Assembly: GCA_044351265.1 (NCBI GenBank)
Contig: JBILGC010000028.1
Span: 1 to 23,587 of the forward strand
Length of the DNA stretch: 23,587 nucleotides
Reading direction: 5' to 3'
Source: JAJTFA01 sp044351265
GTDB lineage: Bacteria; Bacteroidota; Bacteroidia; UKL13-3
Positions within the stretch are counted from its first letter, which is position 1. The number at the start of each line of letters is the position of its first letter. Below the pieces are notes generated by a model, which saw nothing but the letters and a program-made list of their open reading frames with translations, was not told the origin of the DNA and did no database searches. The position numbers and the translations under genes are program-made. Positions 16,907 to 23,587 of the stretch are shown here, piece after piece.

Positions 16907-17920
16907 TTATAAATTAGAATATATTCTTTCAATAATGTCCACCACTTTTAATCCTTCAAGCGCGTTCGTAGTTATGGGCGCTCGCCCTTTCAATACATCT
17001 ACCACATTTTCTATTACATAGTGATGGTTTTGAGCCGAGCCTTTGTAAGCGCCATAATCATTACCCGGATTGGTAGGGGCAAGTGTTGGCATGGTGTAAT
17101 CTTTGATATGACAGTATTCTACCTCATTCATATACTGGCCACCAATTTTAATGCTGCCATTCTCTGCAATAATGGTCATGCTGCTTTCCAAATTTTGATT
17201 CCAAACAGAGGTTGAATAATTAATACAACCCATACCTCCATTTACAAAATCAAAACTTACAAAGCCACTGTCTTCAAAGTCCGTTAAATCTTTATGGTTA
17301 AAGTCATTGAATTTGCCTTTGATATTATCTATGTCTCCAAACAGCCAGTACATGATATCAATAAAGTGAGAGAACTGCGTAAATAATGTTCCACCGTCAA
17401 GAGCTTTACTTCCGTGCCAGCTGCCTGGTTTATAATACCTATCATCACGATTCCAATAGCAGTTTAACTGCATCATATAAATTTTACCCAGCTTACCACT
17501 TTCTACCAACTCCTTTATCCAAACCGATGGTGGTGAGTACCGGTTTTGCATCACAGCAAAAACATGCTTATGTACCTGCAATGCTTTAAAAATGACTTTC
17601 TCTGCATCTTGCTTATTTAAAGCCATCGGCTTCTCTACCACGATATGCTTTCTTGCTTCCAATGCCGTAAGTGATTGTTCGGCATGAAATCCATTGGGTG
17701 TGGCAATATTTATTACATCTACATCTATATGAGCATTGAAAAAATCTTCAAGTGAAGGAAAGAAAGGTACCGTATATTGATCAATTCCAAGTTCTGATTT
17801 GGGCTTCACATCTACTATTCCAACCAGTTCTGATTCAACGTTGCGGCTTATCATCTCTGCATGCCTTTTTCCTATGTGACCGCAGCCTACAACGGCAAAT
17901 TTAATTTTTCTGTCTGTCAT
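16907..17920 (-). CDS. wlbA: WlbA-like UDP-N-acetylglucosaminuronate 3-dehydrogenase (Gfo/Idh/MocA family)
   Basis: This 337-residue protein starts with an NAD-binding Rossmann fold (FAVVGCGHIGKRHAE, residues 8-22) followed by IATPNGFHAEQS (72-83). Lys97 in VVEKPMAL and His185 in TQFSHFID match the catalytic Lys and His of the family. Residues such as QNRYSPP, GKIYMMQLNCYWNRDDRYY, GSWHGSKALDGG and NGSIKIGG resemble what I recall of WlbA, which oxidises the 3-hydroxyl of UDP-GlcNAcA as a step towards UDP-2,3-diacetamido-uronic acids; it is less like P. aeruginosa WbpB. Gfo/Idh/MocA enzymes vary in substrate, so another UDP-sugar is possible. The gene follows the export-protein gene by 17 bp and is the second gene of the operon. 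The partner aminotransferase (WlbC/WbpE) and acetyltransferase (WlbB/WbpD) are not in the window. Confidence 0.85.
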   Translation of the reverse strand: MTDRKIKFAVVGCGHIGKRHAEMISRNVESELVGIVDVKPKSELGIDQYTVPFFPSLEDFFNAHIDVDVINIATPNGFHAEQSLTALEARKHIVVEKPMALNKQDAEKVIFKALQVHKHVFAVMQNRYSPPSVWIKELVESGKLGKIYMMQLNCYWNRDDRYYKPGSWHGSKALDGGTLFTQFSHFIDIMYWLFGDIDNIKGKFNDFNHKDLTDFEDSGFVSFDFVNGGMGCINYSTSVWNQNLESSMTIIAENGSIKIGGQYMNEVEYCHIKDYTMPTLAPTNPGNDYGAYKGSAQNHHYVIENVVDVLKGRAPITTNALEGLKVVDIIERIYSNL

Positions 17921-17937
17921 TCTGTTGCTAGTAGTTT

Positions 17938-20388
17938 TTATTTAGATAAGGTGAAAATAATCAAGGCAAGCGTTGTTAAGGTTGAGGTTACTGCCAATGC
18001 CTCACTAATTGTTAGCTTAGCTCTTTCCTCCCTCGGTGGCACAACAATTTCTGAACCCGACAACACCTTTGGATATAATTTAACAAATAAGAAACGTCTT
18101 GTTGGCTTGGCTGTACCATTGGGATAAACTACGTAGGCTCTTCTTTTAAGCGCACGCTGTGTGAACCCTCCTGAACCTGAAATATATGATTTTAGGCTTT
18201 TGCCCGACTCAAAACGCAGACGTACCGGATAAAGCACCTCTCCACTCACTTTAACAGTTTGCAAATCATTAGGAATTCTTAAGATATCTCCGTCAGAAAC
18301 AAGTAAATCAAACTTAGATCCGGGCTTGTCTAATATTTTCTTCAAGTCAATACCTACTACAGATATATCATCAGCAAACTCCCTTGTAATAAGCTCTTTT
18401 GCCCTAACTGAATCTCGGGTTTGTTTCAGAAGTGCATCTAGTTTTTGCTTGCGAACCAAAAGTTCAGTTTCAGAAAGTTTCTTCTTTCTAATGAGTATGG
18501 CACCCTGAGGATAACTGCTTGCTGTTAGGCCGCCTCCTCGCTTAACAATATCAGAAACCCTTTCATTGTTTTTAGTAATAGCATAGTTTCCTGGCGAGAA
18601 GATCTCACCCTCAAGCATTACAGAAGCCGAAGAAGTATATCCGGCCAGCTGATAGATTGAAACCTGGTCAAATGGCTCAAGCTCAATGCTGGCAGAGCCT
18701 GCATTTAATAATTCATCTAAACTGATTCTAAATATTTTGGCAATTTCAGAACCCGTTTTCCCTGCATCATGATTCTTTACCTTACGTGCAATCTCAATCT
18801 TGCTCATATCAGCCGACTCCTTCAAACCTCCTGCCAAAATGATCAGGTCTTCCACTTTCATCTGCTCAGCAAAATCGTAAACTCCGGGCTTTAAAACCTC
18901 TCCGGTAATTGTAACCTTGCGAGCCTCGCGTATGTCAAATTTTGAGCTGATATTGATTCTATCCTCTCGTTTCAAGGCAATATCACCTTTACCATTGGCT
19001 ATATCTTTAACATTAAATGCAATCATCTCGGTAGACAAATCATCCTTTAATCTGATTAGTATTCCTCTTTCGGTAAATGCATCTTCCCTCAAGCCTTCTG
19101 CTTTTTTTATTAACTGAGCCAGTGTAAGCCCTTTTTCAAATGCATATAAACCAGGCCTAAATACGGCACCTTCTATGGTTACCCTGTTTTCAAATCGATC
19201 AATAACTTTTTCAACCAAGTAAACATCCCCAGTTTGCGGAACAAACATTCCAAACAACTCACTTGAAACCTCTGCAACTTTTTTCTCCTTACCCGTTACT
19301 CGAATAACCTTCATTAAATTACTGTAGGCATAATCCGTAAAACCACCTGCGTATGCCAATACGTCTTTTATTATTTCCCCTTTTTTAACCTCATACAAAC
19401 CTGGACGCTTGAGCTCTCCCTGCAATTCAACCCGGCTTTCATAAGGATATATTTTGATGATATCTTGGTCTTGCAAACGCACATTGCCCGTACTATTTCC
19501 TTTCATTAAAAACTCATAAACATCCAATGTCGCAATAGATTTACCGCCCCTTATGATACGAATATTGCGGAATGAACCATTAACCGATGGACCACCTGAA
19601 GCATACAAAGCATTAAAAACAGAGGCAAGAGAAGGCAAGGTGTAAGTTCCTGGCATATTAACCTCTCCAATTAGGGAAACTTTAATGCTTCTGATATTAC
19701 CCAGCACTACATTAACCCCGGTTTCTCCTGAATTAATTCCTGAATAAATGGCACTTAGTTGGGTGATGATTTTTTTACGGGCCGATTCAATACTTAAACC
19801 ATTTAATTGTATTAAACCCACAGATGGTATGCGGATATTACCTTCGGGCGATATTTTTAACTTATAGCTTGCCTCAGAAAAACCATAAACATCAATAAAT
19901 AACTCATCTTCAGGACCTAATTGATAATTGACCGGGGTGGCTATTTTTAAATTAGGCTCAAATGTTAGGGATTTATTATTAAACAACTCTGCCCCAAAAA
20001 TTTTATTGGCAATCAATGCATTAGCTTTCTCCTGCTTTTGCTTGGTTTTATCCTCAACAGCTTTATTGTCATCCGATTCCTCCTCTACAGCGTAATCGGT
20101 CATTCTTAATCCGGCTTCAACCTTTTGTATTCTGGTTTTAAGTTTAGCAAACTCATCTCTGGACATCTTTTTTTGCAATGCAACAAACTCCAACTCGTTT
20201 ATATCCATTTTTTTACGACTCATTTGGGTTACCAGATCAGCAATTTGATCGTCAGAGATATCATCAACCCTCACAGAACCTAGTTGTTCCATATCAAATC
20301 GCTTTAATTGAGCCTGAGTTTGGGCTACAAAAAACAACAGTATTGCTGTTAACAATATCCTGCATATCAAAAACTTATATTTAATCAT
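17938..20388 (-). CDS. Wza/OPX-type polysaccharide export protein with six SLBB domains
   Basis: I place the start at the ATG at 20388 (816 residues). The frame is open to an ATG at 20436, but that lies upstream of the predicted transcription start, whereas MIKYKFLICRILLTAILLFF then VAQTQAQ gives a standard signal peptide. A charged helical region covers about 30-90. The polysaccharide-export domain starts near 151 (YQLGPEDELFIDVYGFS). Six SLBB units start near residues 235, 317, 398, 489, 588 and 709, each with a G-x-V/I/L-x-x-P-G-x-Y-like core (GEVNMPGTYTL, GELKRPGLYEV, GAVFRPGLYAF, GEVLKPGVYDF, GEIFSPGNYAI, GEVLYPVRLRF). A C-terminal helix (about 790-814) may form the outer-membrane ring as in Wza. 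There is no lipobox cysteine, unlike E. coli Wza. It should be the channel exporting the polymer made by the genes after it, and it is the first gene of the operon. Confidence 0.9.
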   Translation of the reverse strand: MIKYKFLICRILLTAILLFFVAQTQAQLKRFDMEQLGSVRVDDISDDQIADLVTQMSRKKMDINELEFVALQKKMSRDEFAKLKTRIQKVEAGLRMTDYAVEEESDDNKAVEDKTKQKQEKANALIANKIFGAELFNNKSLTFEPNLKIATPVNYQLGPEDELFIDVYGFSEASYKLKISPEGNIRIPSVGLIQLNGLSIESARKKIITQLSAIYSGINSGETGVNVVLGNIRSIKVSLIGEVNMPGTYTLPSLASVFNALYASGGPSVNGSFRNIRIIRGGKSIATLDVYEFLMKGNSTGNVRLQDQDIIKIYPYESRVELQGELKRPGLYEVKKGEIIKDVLAYAGGFTDYAYSNLMKVIRVTGKEKKVAEVSSELFGMFVPQTGDVYLVEKVIDRFENRVTIEGAVFRPGLYAFEKGLTLAQLIKKAEGLREDAFTERGILIRLKDDLSTEMIAFNVKDIANGKGDIALKREDRINISSKFDIREARKVTITGEVLKPGVYDFAEQMKVEDLIILAGGLKESADMSKIEIARKVKNHDAGKTGSEIAKIFRISLDELLNAGSASIELEPFDQVSIYQLAGYTSSASVMLEGEIFSPGNYAITKNNERVSDIVKRGGGLTASSYPQGAILIRKKKLSETELLVRKQKLDALLKQTRDSVRAKELITREFADDISVVGIDLKKILDKPGSKFDLLVSDGDILRIPNDLQTVKVSGEVLYPVRLRFESGKSLKSYISGSGGFTQRALKRRAYVVYPNGTAKPTRRFLFVKLYPKVLSGSEIVVPPREERAKLTISEALAVTSTLTTLALIIFTLSK

Positions 20389-20424
20389 ACTTGATTTATA
20401 CAAAGCGTATAGTGGGTAAAGTGG

Positions 20425-20455
20425 CAAAAATAGCATTTAATGAACGTCTAACAAA
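20425..20455 (-). promoter_or_regulatory. Main promoter of the polysaccharide operon
   Basis: On the minus strand, TTTG (20455-20452), 19 bases, then TATTTTTG (20432-20425) is an exact fit to the Bacteroidota promoter TTTG-N19-TAnnTTTG. Transcription should begin near 20418, leaving a leader of about 30 bases before the ATG at 20388. This excludes the upstream in-frame ATG at 20436 as the main start. It is the best promoter match in the window. Confidence 0.75.
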
Positions 20456-20481
20456 GCCAATATCTTACAAATAGCCGTGTT

Positions 20482-20500
20482 TATTTTGCAAAATATGCAA
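20482..20500. promoter_or_regulatory. Perfect palindrome, candidate operator in divergent region
   Basis: TATTTTGCAAAATA (20482-20495) is a perfect 14-base palindrome, and it overlaps a second inverted repeat, TTGCA-AAATA-TGCAA (20486-20500). It lies 27 bases beyond the -33 element of the polysaccharide promoter and 52 bases before the first ATG of the receptor gene. That place and symmetry suit binding by a dimeric regulator that could act on both genes. No regulator gene is in the window, so this is inference. Confidence 0.4.
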
Positions 20501-20551
20501 CCGGTAGCCCATAACAAGATGTATTGCACAAACTTTTATTGCTCGATTTGA

Positions 20552-22906
20552 ATGAAGCTTAATATCTTCGTACCCCTGAATATGAAAAGCACCCTTACCC
20601 GTTTTTGCGAAGTTTTGCTGCTCCTTGCACCCTTATTTCATTCCATTTTAAGCCATGCCCAAACCGGTGAGTTAAGAGGATTTGTGTATGATAAGGAAAC
20701 TGGTGAGCCTCTCATTTTTACCCCGGTATACTTGCAAGAAAACATGCTGGGCAAGGCTACTGATATCAACGGATTTTATGCTTTATCAAAAATTAAGCCC
20801 GGCAGATACACGTTAAAATGCTTCACAATTGGATATGATACCGGAATTGCAGTAGTAAATATTAAAGAAGGCAGCATCACCAATCAAAACCTTTATCTAA
20901 AAAAAGTAACCAAACAACTGGAGGAGGTTATCATTTCAGGGGAAAGACAAAAAGCAAAAACTGAAGTTAAGGTTTCAAACATAACCATCACACAAAAAGA
21001 ACTGAAACAATTACCCACTTTTGGTGGGGAGCCCGATTTGGTGCAGTATCTGCAGGTTTTACCCGGTGTGGTATTTAGTGGCGACCAAGGTGGGCAGTTA
21101 TACATTAGAGGGGGTTCGCCTGTGCAAAACAGAATCATGATTGACGGGATGATGATATACAACCCCTTTCACTCCATAGGTTTATTTTCTGTATTTGATG
21201 CAGATATCATTAGAAGTGCTGATGTATTTGCAGGTGGATTTAATGCCCAATACGGAGGCCGCATTGGTGCAGTAGTTGATATTAATACACGTGAGGGTAA
21301 CAAGAAAGAGTTTAGTGGAAAACTGTCGGTTAATCCGATTACTTCCAAGTTATTGTTAGAAGGGCCAATTGCTAAATTCAGTGAAGAAAGCGGAAGTACT
21401 TCATATCTGATTTCTTACAAAACATCTTACCTCAATCAGACTTCAAAAACACTTTATAACTATTCTGAAAATAATGGCAATGCAAACGGATTACCTTTTA
21501 GTTTTAACGACCTTTACGGAAAGCTCTCATACGTTGGTTCAGGGGGCAGTAAACTAAATGTATTCGGATTTAATTTTAACGACCAGGTTAACTACCCGGA
21601 AACAAAATTTAACTGGAATGCATACGGCATGGGTACAAATTTCTTTGTTGTGCCCGAGGAGGGTTCTACCATTATTAATGGTGCAGTAAACTATTCTCGT
21701 TATGAAATGAGCCAAAAAGAAGGCGATAATAACCCGAGAGAAAGCGGGGTTTCAGGTTTTACGGTAGCATTAAATTATACCAATTTTTTAGGTAAAGATG
21801 ATATCAAATATGGCTTTGAAATTAATGGCTTTAATACTGATTTTATATACACCAACCAGTATGGAAGGGAAATGAAACAGGATGAAAGTACTACTGAACT
21901 TTGTGGATTTGTAAAATACAAAAAAACATTTGGCAAGTTGATTATTGAACCCGGATTCAGGGTGCAGGTTTATGCCTCGCTAGGCAATAATTCTTATGAA
22001 CCGAGGCTGGGTGCAAAATATAATCTATCTGACCGTGTTAGGATTAAAGGTGCTTGGGGAATGTACTCTCAAAACCTTATAAGTGCTGTTTCTGATCAGG
22101 ATGTGGTTAATCTCTTCTACGGCTTCCTTTCAGGCTCTGAAAATATTCCAAGCAGATATAACGGAAAAGATATTTCTCACCGCATGCAAACGGCCGCACA
22201 CTATATTGGCGGATTGGAGTTTGATGTAGGACAGCATGGTGAAATTAACGTAGAAGGATTTTATAAAGATTTTACTCAACTAACCAATGTTAATCGTGAT
22301 AAAAAATACGACAACAACCAAGCCAATCAATTTAGGCCGGAAAGCGAACGATTTGATTTTATAATTGAAACAGGTGATGCATATGGCATGGATTTTAGGT
22401 ATAAATATGAGTTTAAACGCTTTTATGTTTGGGCGGTTTATTCTCTTACCTATGTAAACAGGAATGATGGCGTGCGCTCTTATATGCCTCATTTCGATAG
22501 AAGGCATAATATCAATATTGTAACTACATATTCATTTGGCAGCAAGGCCAGCTGGAGCGCCAATGTTAGATGGAATTACGGTTCAGGATTCCCTTTTACA
22601 CAAACACAAGGTTTTTATGAACAAATGCGGTTTGGAAATGGCGTAAGTACTGATTACGTTAACCAAAACGGATCATTAGGCGTTTTTTATACCGATATTA
22701 ATAAGGGCAGGCTACCTGATTTCCACCGCTTAGATTTTTCACTGTCTAAAAAACTAAATTTTGGCAAACGCACTTCGCTAACGGTAATTGCTGCTGCCAC
22801 CAACGTGTACAACAGAGCCAATATTTTTTATTTTGACAGAACCCAATACAAACGGGTAGATCAGCTGCCAATTATTCCCACAGTGGGGATAAATTTATCC
22901 TTCTGA
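20552..22906 (+). CDS. TonB-dependent outer-membrane receptor (CarboxypepD_reg type)
   Basis: This 784-residue receptor starts with a signal peptide ending near SILSHAQ (residues 31-37). The ATG at 20582 (codon 11, MKSTLTRFCEVLLLL) gives a cleaner signal peptide and may be the true start. A CarboxypepD_reg-like beta domain covers about 40-120 (GELRGFVYDKETGEPL, KATDINGFYALSKIKPGRYT). LEEVIISGE (about 122) is a TonB-box-like segment. The plug spans about 140-240 (LPGVVFSGDQGGQLYIRGG, NRIMIDGMMIYNP, GGFNAQYGGRIGAVVDI), and the remainder is a beta-barrel ending in the aromatic terminus VGINLSF. It takes up a large ligand across the outer membrane with TonB energy. No SusD-type partner follows, so it is not a typical SusCD pair. 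It is divergent from the polysaccharide operon; a shared role is only suggested by position. Confidence 0.92.
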   Translation: MKLNIFVPLNMKSTLTRFCEVLLLLAPLFHSILSHAQTGELRGFVYDKETGEPLIFTPVYLQENMLGKATDINGFYALSKIKPGRYTLKCFTIGYDTGIAVVNIKEGSITNQNLYLKKVTKQLEEVIISGERQKAKTEVKVSNITITQKELKQLPTFGGEPDLVQYLQVLPGVVFSGDQGGQLYIRGGSPVQNRIMIDGMMIYNPFHSIGLFSVFDADIIRSADVFAGGFNAQYGGRIGAVVDINTREGNKKEFSGKLSVNPITSKLLLEGPIAKFSEESGSTSYLISYKTSYLNQTSKTLYNYSENNGNANGLPFSFNDLYGKLSYVGSGGSKLNVFGFNFNDQVNYPETKFNWNAYGMGTNFFVVPEEGSTIINGAVNYSRYEMSQKEGDNNPRESGVSGFTVALNYTNFLGKDDIKYGFEINGFNTDFIYTNQYGREMKQDESTTELCGFVKYKKTFGKLIIEPGFRVQVYASLGNNSYEPRLGAKYNLSDRVRIKGAWGMYSQNLISAVSDQDVVNLFYGFLSGSENIPSRYNGKDISHRMQTAAHYIGGLEFDVGQHGEINVEGFYKDFTQLTNVNRDKKYDNNQANQFRPESERFDFIIETGDAYGMDFRYKYEFKRFYVWAVYSLTYVNRNDGVRSYMPHFDRRHNINIVTTYSFGSKASWSANVRWNYGSGFPFTQTQGFYEQMRFGNGVSTDYVNQNGSLGVFYTDINKGRLPDFHRLDFSLSKKLNFGKRTSLTVIAAATNVYNRANIFYFDRTQYKRVDQLPIIPTVGINLSF

Positions 22907-22921
22907 GTTTACTCTGCCCGA

Positions 22922-22929
22922 TAGCTTTG
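22922..22929 (+). promoter_or_regulatory. Possible promoter -7 element of the TPR gene
   Basis: TAGCTTTG matches TAnnTTTG and sits 28 bases before the ATG at 22958; transcription would start near 22936. No TTG is found at the -33 spacing. It is followed by a direct repeat, CGTTAA-TAAA-CGTTAA (22931-22946), which could be chance in such a short leader. Confidence 0.35.
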
Positions 22930-22957
22930 ACGTTAATAAACGTTAAAGATGCAATGC

Positions 22958-23587
22958 ATGAAGCTTAAATCTGTTTTAAAAGGCTCTGCCCTCCTGCTCA
23001 GCTTTCTCTTGTCTTTCCATATTAAAGCGCAGCGAACAGCTGTATTCAACGAGCACCTGCGTTATTATAACAGAGCGCTTGAACTGTTTGAGAAAGAGAA
23101 ATATGCAGCTGCCCAAAAGCACTTTCTGATGTATACTGAAATAAGCCGCGATCGTGAAACCGCAATCAATGCAGCTTATTATGCAGGAGTTTGTGCAATG
23201 GAACTATTCAATGCAGACGCAATTAATCTGCTTAATCATGTTAGACTCAAATATCCGGAGCACTCAAAAGCCCAATGTGCCAACTACCAATTGGGTAAAT
23301 ATTTTTACAGGAATAAAGATAACAAAACAGCTATTAAGCATTTTGAAACGACCGATCCACTCGCTCTAACTCCGGATGATGCAGACGAATATTGGTTCAT
23401 GAAAGGTTATTGCTACTTTAAAACAGAGCGCTTTGATGAATCGAAAACTGCATTTCAGCCCATTAAAGATAAGCAAGGCAAATTTTATGATGCATCCAAT
23501 TATTACTACGGCTATGTGGTATATAGGCAGGGGAATTATGATGAGGCATTGCTTCATTTTACCAGAGCCCAAAAATCAAGAACATTT
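22958..23587 (+). CDS. Secreted tetratricopeptide-repeat protein, 3' end missing
   Basis: An open frame from the ATG at 22958 runs to the window edge, 210 codons without a stop. Residues 1-25 are a signal peptide (MKLKSVLKGSALLLSFLLSF, then HIKAQ). The rest is helical repeat sequence with TPR character: YYNRALELFEKEKYAAAQKH (about 36-55), AAYYAGVCAMELFN (about 70-83), AQCANYQLGKYFYRNKDNKT (about 102-121), YWFMKGYCYFKTERFDESKT (about 140-159) and YYYGYVVYRQGNYDEALLHF (about 180-199). These contain the small/aromatic spacing of TPR helices (W/L-G-Y-A-F-A-P). It should be a periplasmic or outer-membrane-associated scaffold. Bacteroidota carry large TPR proteins of this sort next to envelope genes. 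It lies 51 bp after the receptor gene on the same strand and may be co-transcribed or have its own weak promoter. No specific function can be given. Confidence 0.85.
   Translation, partial: MKLKSVLKGSALLLSFLLSFHIKAQRTAVFNEHLRYYNRALELFEKEKYAAAQKHFLMYTEISRDRETAINAAYYAGVCAMELFNADAINLLNHVRLKYPEHSKAQCANYQLGKYFYRNKDNKTAIKHFETTDPLALTPDDADEYWFMKGYCYFKTERFDESKTAFQPIKDKQGKFYDASNYYYGYVVYRQGNYDEALLHFTRAQKSRTF

Noticed and set aside
17861..18127. Plus-strand 88-codon ORF spanning the junction of the dehydrogenase and export genes
   Set aside because: It is antisense to the conserved N-terminus of the dehydrogenase and the C-terminus of the export protein, with no support as a gene.
20543..20550. TCGATTTG as the promoter of the TonB receptor gene
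   Set aside because: It differs from TAnnTTTG at the second base and has no TTG at the correct spacing; TTATTTTG at 20481-20488 is no better. The receptor promoter remains unidentified.
20552..22906. SusC-type glycan importer
   Set aside because: No SusD-like gene follows and the receptor is shorter than typical SusC proteins (about 1000 residues), so I kept the general TonB-dependent receptor call.

Overview
The window looks like chromosome of a Bacteroidota bacterium, probably of the Cytophagales/Chitinophagales/Sphingobacteriales type. The evidence is a gingipain-family (C25) PorU2-like type IX secretion protein, a CarboxypepD_reg-type TonB-dependent receptor, promoters of the Bacteroidota form TTTG-N19-TAnnTTTG, and almost no Shine-Dalgarno sequences. 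The DNA is AT-rich. I saw no tRNA, rRNA, CRISPR array, insertion sequence or integrase.

Positions 1-3268 (minus strand) hold the first 1089 codons of the PorU2-like C25 peptidase, which runs off the left edge and has its own probable promoter at about 3315-3345. Positions 3419-20388 (minus strand) form one long envelope/extracellular polysaccharide locus of the Wzx/Wzy type. It should be transcribed from a strong-looking promoter at 20425-20455. In transcription order it encodes a six-SLBB outer-membrane export protein (Wza/OPX type), a WlbA-like UDP-GlcNAcA 3-dehydrogenase, a WzxE-like flippase, a GT4 glycosyltransferase, a Wzz-like chain-length protein without kinase, an AsnB-family amidotransferase, a WbpI-like UDP-sugar 2-epimerase, a GT4 (TTG start), a Wzy-like polymerase that overlaps both neighbours, a WecB-type UDP-GlcNAc 2-epimerase, another GT4, and a GT4-GT2 fusion glycosyltransferase. 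Gaps of 198, 86 and 212 bp divide it into sub-blocks.

Positions 20552-23587 (plus strand) run divergently: a TonB-dependent receptor, then the start of a secreted TPR protein cut by the right edge. The 163-bp divergent region holds a perfect 14-bp palindrome that may be an operator.

As a working model, the dehydrogenase and two epimerases supply (diacetamido-)uronic acid and ManNAc-type UDP sugars, and the AsnB homologue may amidate one of them. The glycosyltransferases build a lipid-linked repeat unit that is flipped by Wzx, polymerised by Wzy under Wzz control, and exported through the OPX protein. No initiating phosphoglycosyl transferase, UDP-sugar 6-dehydrogenase, 3-aminotransferase or N-acetyltransferase is present, so the pathway must be completed elsewhere. 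The most interesting idea is that this gene set resembles the Wbp pathway which, in Porphyromonas gingivalis, makes the uronamide sugar linking type IX cargo to A-LPS. Here it sits beside a C25 PorU2-like gene.
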